From Caldilinea sp. CFX5 (GTDB lineage: Bacteria; Chloroflexota; Anaerolineae; Caldilineales; Caldilineaceae), in contig QWII01000057.1 in NCBI GenBank assembly GCA_021405325.1, positions 74,197-138,196 on the forward strand: DNA of 64,000 bases, read 5' to 3'. The first letter of the stretch is position 1, and each line of letters starts with the position of its first letter. Both the position numbers and the translations under genes were made by a program. Below, piece after piece: positions 1 through 7,700 of this stretch. The notes beneath the pieces are model-generated. The model searched no databases. It was not told the origin of the DNA and was given only the letters and a program-made list of their open reading frames with translations.

Positions 1-463
1 GGATCAAGCGATCCGGTTTGCCGTTGGTTAAAACCAGATTGGTCGCCGGCGCGGTCAGGCCCAGCGAGCAGTGCGCAATCCCCAACTGGGTGTAGGCTTC
101 AACTAGTTCAGGCCAGGGCTGCACCAGATCAATCGCAGTCAAAGCGACGGGCAGCCGGCGTTGCACACAGAGGCGCGCCAGTTGCGTTCCTGTATGGAAA
201 ACACCGCCACCGTTGCGCACAGTGAAGGCCGCCAGGTTGAGCGTGCTGAGGTCACACTGGGCATAGCGTTTTTCGCCAAAGCGGATGGCATCGCCCTGAT
301 AGGCCAGATCGAATTGTTCGGCCTGGTCGCCCCGACTGCGGAAGCGCACGCGCTGCTCCGGGAACGTAATCGCATCAACATCCAGATAGGCGTCGCGCAC
401 AGGATTGCCCAGGACGGCGATTCGGGTTGGTTTGCCAAGTAAATTACGCATTATGTTCAACAT
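1..463 (-). CDS. PfkB-family carbohydrate kinase, N-terminal part (cut by window edge)
   Basis: Read from the reverse strand, an open frame starts with ATG at 463 and runs without a stop off the left edge (154 codons seen). A strong Shine-Dalgarno GGAGG lies about 7 bases upstream. The translation begins MLNIMRNLLGKPTRIAVLGN, followed by PVRDAYLDVDAITFP, then RNGGGVFHTGTQLARL and TAPATNLVLTNGKPDRLI. The beta-strand with GNPVRD, the GG-containing sugar-binding stretch and the TNLVLTN strand fit the N-terminal half of ribokinase/PfkB kinases, which phosphorylate sugars or nucleosides with ATP. The C-terminal GAGD catalytic motif is outside the window, so the substrate cannot be inferred. Confidence 0.6.
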   Translation of the reverse strand, partial: MLNIMRNLLGKPTRIAVLGNPVRDAYLDVDAITFPEQRVRFRSRGDQAEQFDLAYQGDAIRFGEKRYAQCDLSTLNLAAFTVRNGGGVFHTGTQLARLCVQRRLPVALTAIDLVQPWPELVEAYTQLGIAHCSLGLTAPATNLVLTNGKPDRLI

Positions 464-510
464 CGCTAACCTCCACGTTCTCATTACCACAGCGCCAGGG
501 GATCTTTTCT

Positions 511-774
511 CTATAGGCTCACCCCGATCTTACGCGCGACCCGTTCAGAAAAATAGGGCAAATCTCTATCAATTCGCCAGCCGGCGTTGCCACTTTCGCC
601 GTTTATTGATAGATTACCGGTGGTCACATGCTTTTTCCGCACAGCAATCATAGAGCTATTTTGCTGCACCCAGGCGGCGCACGCTATAGCCAAAGCGACG
701 CCCAAGCTGTGATCGCCAGCACAGGAGCGCTTTTCTCGCGCTCCTGGGGCATGACCGAATCCACCTTTTGACAT
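511..774 (-). pseudogene. Possible gene remnant upstream of the PfkB gene
   Basis: An 87-codon frame ends 47 bases before the PfkB start on the same strand. Its C-terminal 60 residues look protein-like (LGVALAIACAAWVQ, MIAVRKKHVTT, GWRIDRDLPYFSERVARKIG). The first 20 or so residues run through a hairpin (722-743, GGAGCGC arms) and look non-coding. It may be the truncated C-terminus of a gene once co-transcribed with the kinase. No family was recognised, and it could also be chance. Confidence 0.3.
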
Positions 775-883
775 TTTTGTTAGTATAATTACGAAACTCC
801 GTCATAAAAGAGACTGGGAAAAACAATCGCGTGGCGTTTATATAGATAGAAGAGAAATTGGCCTGAGGGCCAAGGAGAATGTT

Positions 884-2962
884 ATGACGATTGCTGGAGT
901 AATTGCAAGCATTTGTGTACTGCTCGTGGGGTTGACCCTGTGGGTTCAGCGGCGCTTGCCGCTCTTACAATATCTCTACCTGGGGCGCTATAGTTTGCTG
1001 TCAGCGTTGCTGCTGATCGGTCTGGCGCCCTTGTCGATTTTTATCGCAACGGGGTTGCTACAAAATCTATTTATCCTTAGCCAGGGGTGGGAAATTGCCC
1101 TGGTAACCTGGCTGGCCTTACTCAATGCCTGGGTTGTCATGCTCACCAGTCGGCTTTTGCTCAGTTCGATTCCCCACTTTTTTCTACGGATGCCCAAGCT
1201 CGCTTTGCCGGAGTGGTCGGAGGGGCGTCTAGCGGCGCTGTTTGCGTTGGCGGCGCTGCCGATCATGGCAGGCATGGTTTGGCTTTCCACGAACATTCCC
1301 TTTACCACCCGCCTCCTTGGCGTTGGGGTTGGCCTGGTCGTAGCCTTCGGGGTACGCGCGGCGATGGATGCGCTATTAACCCGACTGGCGCGCACATCGT
1401 GGTGGGTATCACTGCTCTCCCTCTTCTTGCTCCCGCTAGAAAAAGCCGGCTACCCCACGGCCCGTAATGCGGCGGGTCAACGGCTGACCGCCAAAGGTCA
1501 TGAAGGCGCGTTGGGCTATTTTCTCTTAACCCTTGTGGTCTATGTGATCGGCTACTTTGTCCTCCGCCCCGACCAGCCCTGGATCAATACGATACAGATG
1601 CCGGCGCTGGCCTATTTGTTGCTGCTCTTGATTTTGCTAGGCTGGCTGCTGCCGGGGGTCGCCCTCTATCTGGATCGTGTCCGGGTGCCGACCAGCGTCG
1701 TGTTGCTCTTAACCTCCTTTCTGTTCTGGGCCTTTATCAATACGGATTACTATTATGGCATCACCTTTTCGGAGGAACTGCAAACACGCCAAAGCACCGA
1801 GGCGCTAACGCCGATCCGGGCCTTTGACCGCTGGCATGAAAAGCGCCCCATTGAAGAGTATCCAACGATGGTTATCGTCACCACCAGTGGCGGCGGCATC
1901 AAAGCAGCCTACTGGACGACCCAAGTCCTGACCATGTTGCAGCAAGAAATCGGTGAAAAATTCAGCTCCTCCATCGCCCTGATCACCGCGGCCTCCGGCG
2001 GCAGTGTCGGCGCTATGTACTTTGTAGATGCCTATACCGCAGCCGGCGCGCCGCCGATGGCGCAGTTGGCGGCGATTAATGAGGCGGCCGCCAGCCCCAG
2101 CCTCGCCGCCACGGCTTGGGGGATTATCTATCCTGATTTCTGGCGCGCCGTCTTTGCCGTGGCCGGTCGCTGGAACCCGCTGCAAGATCGTGGGTGGGCC
2201 TTGGAACAGACCTGGGCGCAACGGCTGGTCGATCCGCAACGCACCTTCGGCGACTGGCGGGTAGGTATCGCCGCCGGCTGGCGACCGCCGGTGATCTTTA
2301 ACACGACGATTGTCGAAACCGGCGAGCGACTGCTGATGACGCCGCTGGATCAAGGGGTCAAAGTCACCGAAGAGAATGTTTTTAGTCGCCCCCGCTATTT
2401 CAGCACGCTTTATCCCGGCTACGATATTCCGGTCGTCACGGCGGCGCGCCTGTCCGCCACCTTCCCCTATGTCAGCCCCGTGGCGCGCGCCATTGACACC
2501 CCTGACGCCCCCGATTACCATCTGGCCGATGGCGGCTATTACGACAACTTTGGCGTCGTTTCGGCGCTGGAATGGCTCAACACGGTCCTGCCCCATGCGC
2601 AAACGGTGGGCCGGCGCAAGATCTTGTTGATCCAGATTGAAGCCTCGGCCTTTGATGAAGACGGCTTGCCGCCGCCGACCGAAAATGCCGGTTGGCTCTA
2701 CAATCTCGCCGGCCCGGCGATCACGGCCCTCAATGTGCAGACAACGGCGCAGCAACAACGCAACAATATGGAGTTTCAACTCTTTTACAACGCGTATAAA
2801 GGGGTGCAAATTCGCCGGGTCAAATTTACCTTTGGTGACAGCGGCCCCCTATCCTGGCAACTCTCGCCGCAAGATATTACAGCCATCGCCCAAGATTTGC
2901 AGAGTCCAAAGAATCAAGCCATGTTGGCGCAGGTGAAGAGTTACTTTGCAGGGTCAGATTAG
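884..2962 (+). CDS. Membrane-anchored patatin-like phospholipase
   Basis: 692 residues. The first ~300 are strongly hydrophobic with about seven to eight predicted membrane segments (for example LLSALLLIGLAPLSIFIATG and YLLLLLILLGWLLPGVALYL). A patatin domain follows. It has the oxyanion-hole glycines in TTSGGGIKAA (about residue 336), the GxSxG nucleophile elbow in AASGGSVGAMYF (Ser374) and the catalytic Asp in LADGGYYDNFGV (Asp549), so the Ser-Asp dyad is complete. Patatins hydrolyse acyl esters of membrane lipids; this one would act at the cytoplasmic membrane. The start has an AAGGAG site 8 bases upstream. It lies just before the sigma/CHAT operon on the same strand, but a hairpin and a separate promoter lie between them. 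Confidence 0.85.
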   Translation: MTIAGVIASICVLLVGLTLWVQRRLPLLQYLYLGRYSLLSALLLIGLAPLSIFIATGLLQNLFILSQGWEIALVTWLALLNAWVVMLTSRLLLSSIPHFFLRMPKLALPEWSEGRLAALFALAALPIMAGMVWLSTNIPFTTRLLGVGVGLVVAFGVRAAMDALLTRLARTSWWVSLLSLFLLPLEKAGYPTARNAAGQRLTAKGHEGALGYFLLTLVVYVIGYFVLRPDQPWINTIQMPALAYLLLLLILLGWLLPGVALYLDRVRVPTSVVLLLTSFLFWAFINTDYYYGITFSEELQTRQSTEALTPIRAFDRWHEKRPIEEYPTMVIVTTSGGGIKAAYWTTQVLTMLQQEIGEKFSSSIALITAASGGSVGAMYFVDAYTAAGAPPMAQLAAINEAAASPSLAATAWGIIYPDFWRAVFAVAGRWNPLQDRGWALEQTWAQRLVDPQRTFGDWRVGIAAGWRPPVIFNTTIVETGERLLMTPLDQGVKVTEENVFSRPRYFSTLYPGYDIPVVTAARLSATFPYVSPVARAIDTPDAPDYHLADGGYYDNFGVVSALEWLNTVLPHAQTVGRRKILLIQIEASAFDEDGLPPPTENAGWLYNLAGPAITALNVQTTAQQQRNNMEFQLFYNAYKGVQIRRVKFTFGDSGPLSWQLSPQDITAIAQDLQSPKNQAMLAQVKSYFAGSD

Positions 2963-2967
2963 CGTTG

Positions 2968-3020
2968 GTTGGTTCGGTGGTTGAGCGGGGGCCCTTTGGG
3001 CGCTCAACCACCGAACCAAC
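2968..3020. repeat. Long inverted repeat 3' of the patatin gene
   Basis: Arms 2968-2987 and 3001-3020 are 20-base perfect complements (core GTTGGTTCGGTGGTTGAGCG) around a 13-base loop. No U-run follows, so it is not a canonical intrinsic terminator. It stands directly after the patatin stop codon and before the promoter at 3032. Its GTTGGTT...GAGC wording resembles the repeats at 9921, 49783 and 61541. Confidence 0.75.
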
Positions 3021-3031
3021 GTAAAAAAGGG

Positions 3032-3060
3032 TTGCAATTCTTTCTGGCAAGTGCTATGAT
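3032..3060 (+). promoter_or_regulatory. Sigma-70-type promoter of the sigma/CHAT operon
   Basis: TTGCAA (3032-3037) and TATGAT (3055-3060) are separated by exactly 17 bases. Transcription would start near 3067, about 45 bases before the ATG of the sigma factor gene at 3111. Seen in sequence only. Confidence 0.55.
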
Positions 3061-3110
3061 GATTCCGCCGCTTTTACCAAAATTTTATTGCTCGACAGGA
3101 CAACCTTGCC

Positions 3111-3815
3111 ATGTTGCAAACCGACAGCATTGGAACGTTAGATGTATCATCATTAGCTGACCGCTGCGCCAGCGAGACTGCCAAGTTTTTACAGCGGGTT
3201 GCCAGTGATACCCAGTACTGTTATGAACTCTTTCGCCGCGCCCTGGTTCTACAAAACCAGGAAGCCTACAACAGGCTCGTCGAGACCTATATCCGCTTGG
3301 TCAGACCACAGGTGCGCAAAAAGTTACATACCCCCTTTAACGACCAGGATCTGGAAGATTGTGTCAACTGGGCTTTTGCCAATTGTTTTCGTTATTTGCG
3401 GACAGCAGAAAATTTTGCCAAATTTCCAACCTTGCAGCACATTATTGGCTATTTGTTGGCTTGCGCCAATGCAACCGCACAATCGCACAATCGTAGACAA
3501 GCAGCGCGGCCAGTGGAAATCGATCAGGATCTAACGGACCAGGACGAGGGAACCACAGCGGTTGATCCACTTGCGCGGTTGATCGAAGAAGAGGACAAAG
3601 CGCGGTTTTATAAGCTGGTTCGCGCGAGTTGTAAAAATGAGCAGGAACAAGTCGTGTTGGAATATTATCTTGAGCTTGGCTTGATGCCGCGTGAAATTTA
3701 CGCGCAACGCCCCGATCTGTTTACTGATGTCAAACAGGTTCACCGTGTAAAACAGATTTTGATCGAGCGCTTACAACGGCTCTTTCGACAGTACAAAAAA
3801 GAGGATTTCCAATGA
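3111..3815 (+). CDS. ECF-type RNA polymerase sigma factor
   Basis: 234 residues. The segment DQDLEDCVNWAFANCFRYLR (about residues 80-100) fits sigma region 2, with acidic residues before an aromatic-rich helix. The C-terminus, EQVVLEYYLELGLMPREIY to VKQVHRVKQILIERLQRLF, fits a region 4 helix-turn-helix. It is longer than most ECF factors because of an N-terminal extension and an acidic linker around residues 140-165. The last codons overlap the anti-sigma start by ATGA, so the two are translationally coupled. The likely role is to direct polymerase to a small regulon when released by the downstream anti-sigma factor. Its targets are unknown, though the neighbouring protease genes are natural candidates. 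Confidence 0.7.
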   Translation: MLQTDSIGTLDVSSLADRCASETAKFLQRVASDTQYCYELFRRALVLQNQEAYNRLVETYIRLVRPQVRKKLHTPFNDQDLEDCVNWAFANCFRYLRTAENFAKFPTLQHIIGYLLACANATAQSHNRRQAARPVEIDQDLTDQDEGTTAVDPLARLIEEEDKARFYKLVRASCKNEQEQVVLEYYLELGLMPREIYAQRPDLFTDVKQVHRVKQILIERLQRLFRQYKKEDFQ

Positions 3816-4585
3816 CCGCGACCGGGTGCGCCACCCCATTGACCACCGTAGATCTATCCATGTACCTTGACGGCGATGCCGATGCCGCGGTCATGGCGCA
3901 TGTCCGGCACTGTGCCGAGTGCCAGCGGCGCGCCCAGCGGTTGCAACAAACCCAGCAGTACTGGCAAACCCTCTTTCACCGCCATTCCTGCCCGTCGTCG
4001 CAGGAGCTATGTGATTATGCCTGGGAACTCTTACCCGCACCCGCTCGGCAGCGGGTTGAACAACATTTGCACGATTGCCCGCACTGCACCCATGAACTGC
4101 TCAACAACTATGTGACGCAGGCCAAAACCCCGCCCCAACCGGCGTCCCAGGCGGCAGGCAGCACCTGGTGGTCAACCGGCATCGACCAACTGCGCATTCT
4201 GGTCAGTCACGTCACGCAGCCGCCGACACCCGCCTATGCCTATGCCGTGCGTGGCGAAGTACAGGCGCCAACCTTCTTGTTTCAACTGGGTGAGACAGCC
4301 ATGCTCTATGCCACGAGCACCACTGATCCCCAGGCTCAACAGCGCCGCCGATTGGAAATCCAAGTCGCTGGACTGCCAACGGAAGGTATGGAAATCCAGT
4401 TATGGCAGGCAGCCCAGTTGTTACAAACCCTGCGGCTGGATGTTGCCGGCGACGCCGTCTTTGATAACTTAGTTGCCGGTCACTATGAATTAATTCTCAG
4501 TGCGCCGCAACTGAAAATTCATATTCCCCAGGTGGCGATTGATGTTGAATGGCCGACGCCCGCAGCGTCGCTGTTCGACGAGTGA
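3812..4585 (+). CDS. Soluble anti-sigma factor with two zf-HC2 zinc fingers
   Basis: 257 residues. Two HxxxCxxC zinc-finger motifs are visible: HVRHCAEC (His30, Cys34, Cys37) and HLHDCPHC (His85, Cys89, Cys92). These mark zf-HC2 anti-sigma domains that clamp ECF sigma factors. There is no hydrophobic segment, so unlike many family members it is cytosolic. The C-terminal ~100 residues look like an all-beta domain (LEIQVAGLPTEGMEIQLWQA, then VFDNLVAGHYELILSAPQL). The start overlaps the sigma stop (ATGA), and the TPR-CHAT protease begins 21 bases downstream, making protease and anti-sigma products of one transcript. A cytosolic anti-sigma beside a caspase-like protease suggests release by cleavage, which is inference. 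Confidence 0.78.
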   Translation: MTATGCATPLTTVDLSMYLDGDADAAVMAHVRHCAECQRRAQRLQQTQQYWQTLFHRHSCPSSQELCDYAWELLPAPARQRVEQHLHDCPHCTHELLNNYVTQAKTPPQPASQAAGSTWWSTGIDQLRILVSHVTQPPTPAYAYAVRGEVQAPTFLFQLGETAMLYATSTTDPQAQQRRRLEIQVAGLPTEGMEIQLWQAAQLLQTLRLDVAGDAVFDNLVAGHYELILSAPQLKIHIPQVAIDVEWPTPAASLFDE

Positions 4586-4606
4586 TAGATATACCCGATC
4601 ACCCCT

Positions 4607-7498
4607 ATGACACCCCAAACTTTTCTCGACACCTTGTTATCACTCGCCAATCCGACCGATCAGCTTGCCTTGATACGCGAGCATCTGGATCTCTTTGATA
4701 ATCAAGGGGCGGAACAGCTAAAAAATCAGGCCATCCAATATCGGTTCGAAGATTCACAGAAAGCGCTGCAGATTGCCGAAGCCTTGCTCACGGCGGGGCA
4801 ACTACAACCCACAACCCTTTGCCGCGGGTATGGCTTGTGGGCCAGCGCGGTTGTCCATTCGACCGGATTGGGCGATTACGAACGTGCACTAACGCTCTAT
4901 CAGGAAGCAATGATCGTTTTTGGCCAGGAAAATGATGCCGTCAGCATTGCCAAGATGCAAATTTCCCGGATCTGGGCCTTGGCTAATCTTAATCGCATTA
5001 CCGAAGCCTTTGCTGCCGGTGAAGAAGCGATGCGCACCCTTACAGCGATCAACCATTGGTATGCGCTGGCCACGCTCCAGATGAACTTGGCCTCCATCTA
5101 TAGCCGGATTGGGGATGATGCCAGGGCAGCAGCAATGTATGAACAAGTTCAGCAGGCATACGAAGCGTTGGCGCCGATGGATAGCCATCTCGAATCACAC
5201 TGGGCCATAGCAGTACAAAATCGGGCCATTTCCTTGTTCTATCTCGGTAAGTTTGCCGAGTCGATTCGGACGGCGCAAGCAGCGTTAGCGGTTCATGAAC
5301 GGTTGGGGAATCGCCTGGAAGCAGCACGCGTCCGACAGGTGCTGGGCATGATCAACTTTATGATGGGCCGCTACAATCAAGGGTTACGGCTCCTGACCGA
5401 GGTGCGCACCGTTTTCGCCGCCGACGGCTCGTTGCGCCACACGGCACGCGTTGATCTCTATCTTTGCGATTGTCTTCTGCATCTGAGCCGTTTTGCCGCT
5501 GTGTTGGATAAAATTCCCCACCTGCGCGCCAGCTTTCAGCAGATCCAATCGCCCCATGAAGAAGGGATCGCCGTTCTCTATGCGGCCAGCGCCTATGTGG
5601 GTGAACGACAGCTTGATCAGGCGCTCCACTCGCTCGAAGAAGCGCGTCGGCTCTTTGTCGCTGCCCAAAATTTCACTTGGGCGGCTAATTGTGATCTGGC
5701 AAAGGCGCATCTTTTCCTACGCCAGGCGCGCTATGCCGAATGTCTGACGCTGGCGCACGATGCGGTCGCCATTTTCCATCAACAGCAGCTTGCCGCCAGT
5801 GAAGCGGAGGCTCAACTATTGATTGCTCAGGCCCATCTAGCCGCCGGCGAACAACAGCAGGCAATCGCATTTCTCCAGGAAGCGGGTCTCAGCCGCGTTC
5901 TGCGCGATATGCCGGCGCTGAATGTGCCATTGCAACAGACGTTGGGCCGGTTGAGCCAACAAAGGGGCGCCCTTGACGCGGCCTACCAGGCTTATACAGA
6001 TGCGATTACGGCGCTTGAGTATTTGCGCGGTCAACTGATGGTTGAACATCGCATCACCTTTCAAAGCAATAAACAGGTGATCTACGAAGAGATGGTTAGC
6101 CTTTGTCTGCAATTAAACCGAGTCGAAGATGCCTTTTACTATGTCGAGCAGGCTAAATCGCGTGCGCTTTTGGATTTGATCGACAACCGCATTGATCTGC
6201 GTATTGAAGTACGGAACGAAGCGGATCGCCCACTGGTGGAGCAATTACGCCAGTTGCGCAGTGAGCGCGACCGGCTCTACCGCCAGTCCTATGACATGGA
6301 ACAGGGTAATGAACGGGGTTGGCTCGCCAAACCGCAAGATGAAGAGAAGCAGCAAACGATCCTGCGGCTCGAAAAAGAGATTGGCGAATTATGGGACACT
6401 CTCTTAATCCGCAATGCCGACTATGCCCAGGATGCTGTCTACCACAGGGCAGCCCCGATCATCATGCAGCCGGCATTAGCGACCGATACGCTTTTGCTCG
6501 AATATTTTACCATCCAAAATCGCCTGCTGCTCTTCTTGGTCACCGGGCAGGATATCACTGTCGTTGAGTTGACGGTTTCCTTGGGCCAGGTTAAAGGTCT
6601 GATTGAGCGCTTGCACCGCCACATGCAAAGCGTTAGCCGTTTTCCGGCGAATCAGCTTGCAGCGCTGGAAAAACAGGCGCAATTTTTATTACAGGAATTA
6701 TACCAGTGTTTATTAGCGCCTATATCGGAAAGGCTTGCCGCTTATCCAAAGCTGATCATTGTACCGCACGATGCGCTCCACTATCTGCCTTTTCATGCCT
6801 TGTATGATGGCGCGGAGTATTTGATCGAACGTTATGAAATCAGCTACCTACCCAACGCTGCGCTCTGGCAACGCTTGCGTCAGGAAAGCGAAGGAAACGG
6901 CGTATTGGCGGTTGGTTGTTCTGCGAATCAACAATTACCCCACACGGTGCAAGAGGCGCAGCGCGTAGCCCAGCTTTTTCAAGGGGATCTTTTGTTGGAA
7001 GAAGCAGCGACACATGAACAGATTTGCCAAATGGCTGCGGACAAGCGGCTGTTGCACTTTGCCACCCACGCCGTCTATGATGCCGAGCAACCGCTCTTCT
7101 CCGGTCTGTTGGTGGACGACGGCTGGTTAACCGCCTTTGATGTTTTTAACCTCCATCTTCAGGCTGATTTAGTGACCCTGAGCGCTTGTCAAACAGGACG
7201 TAGTGTCGTTGGCGGCGGCGATGAGTTGCTTGGGTTGCTGCGCGCGTTTTTATATGCCGGCGCAAAATCATTGGTTGTTAGTCAATGGCCGGTAGCGGAT
7301 CAGACGACCGCGTTGCTTATGCACCATTTTTATGCCAACCTCCAATTACCCATGAGTAAAAGCGCCGCCCTGCGGCTAGCCCAACAGGCAGTACGGCAAA
7401 CAGCCGTAAGCGCCAAGCCGGCGGCTCATCCTTATACACATCCTTACTTCTGGGCCGCCTTCTTCCTCATTGGCAAGACAGATCGCTTTACCAGATAA
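4607..7498 (+). CDS. TPR-CHAT caspase-like cysteine protease
   Basis: 963 residues. Residues ~10-490 form a long series of TPR-like helical repeats (for example ALTLYQEAMIVFGQEND and ALATLQMNLASIYSRIGDD). Residues ~490-580 are a charged helical linker. The C-terminal ~340 residues are a CHAT domain. The catalytic His lies in LLHFATHAVYD (His821) and the Cys in LVTLSACQTGRS (Cys861), followed by the family signature GGGDELLGLLRAFLYAGAKS. Both residues of the dyad are intact, so it should be an active, arginine- or small-residue-directed peptidase of the caspase clan. No signal peptide or membrane segment, so it acts in the cytosol. It is in an operon with the sigma/anti-sigma pair and upstream of two subtilases. 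TPR repeats usually sense a partner that switches the protease on. Confidence 0.88.
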   Translation: MTPQTFLDTLLSLANPTDQLALIREHLDLFDNQGAEQLKNQAIQYRFEDSQKALQIAEALLTAGQLQPTTLCRGYGLWASAVVHSTGLGDYERALTLYQEAMIVFGQENDAVSIAKMQISRIWALANLNRITEAFAAGEEAMRTLTAINHWYALATLQMNLASIYSRIGDDARAAAMYEQVQQAYEALAPMDSHLESHWAIAVQNRAISLFYLGKFAESIRTAQAALAVHERLGNRLEAARVRQVLGMINFMMGRYNQGLRLLTEVRTVFAADGSLRHTARVDLYLCDCLLHLSRFAAVLDKIPHLRASFQQIQSPHEEGIAVLYAASAYVGERQLDQALHSLEEARRLFVAAQNFTWAANCDLAKAHLFLRQARYAECLTLAHDAVAIFHQQQLAASEAEAQLLIAQAHLAAGEQQQAIAFLQEAGLSRVLRDMPALNVPLQQTLGRLSQQRGALDAAYQAYTDAITALEYLRGQLMVEHRITFQSNKQVIYEEMVSLCLQLNRVEDAFYYVEQAKSRALLDLIDNRIDLRIEVRNEADRPLVEQLRQLRSERDRLYRQSYDMEQGNERGWLAKPQDEEKQQTILRLEKEIGELWDTLLIRNADYAQDAVYHRAAPIIMQPALATDTLLLEYFTIQNRLLLFLVTGQDITVVELTVSLGQVKGLIERLHRHMQSVSRFPANQLAALEKQAQFLLQELYQCLLAPISERLAAYPKLIIVPHDALHYLPFHALYDGAEYLIERYEISYLPNAALWQRLRQESEGNGVLAVGCSANQQLPHTVQEAQRVAQLFQGDLLLEEAATHEQICQMAADKRLLHFATHAVYDAEQPLFSGLLVDDGWLTAFDVFNLHLQADLVTLSACQTGRSVVGGGDELLGLLRAFLYAGAKSLVVSQWPVADQTTALLMHHFYANLQLPMSKSAALRLAQQAVRQTAVSAKPAAHPYTHPYFWAAFFLIGKTDRFTR

Positions 7499-7700
7499 TG
7501 GATATACCTTACTGGAAAACGTCAAGCAGCGGCGTTTATGATTAGTAGCCCGCTATACTGAAATCAAATTGAGAAACGGATTTGATTCTGACCTGGGTAT
7601 AGGTGAGTGGGTGAGCCGTTGACCTTTCACCCAGTCGCATAGCTTGTTGCCACACAAGCGCCTTGTCGGTTTGAGCAAACCAGCATTCAGGAGGAGTTCC

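Noticed and set aside
768..789. TTGACA and TATAAT before the patatin gene as a promoter
   Set aside because: The boxes are only 10 bases apart, far below the 16-18 needed; only the -10 box may be used.
1805..2809. Long reverse-strand frame of 334 codons
   Set aside because: It is the antisense of the patatin catalytic domain, with arginine/glycine-rich sequence and no motif.
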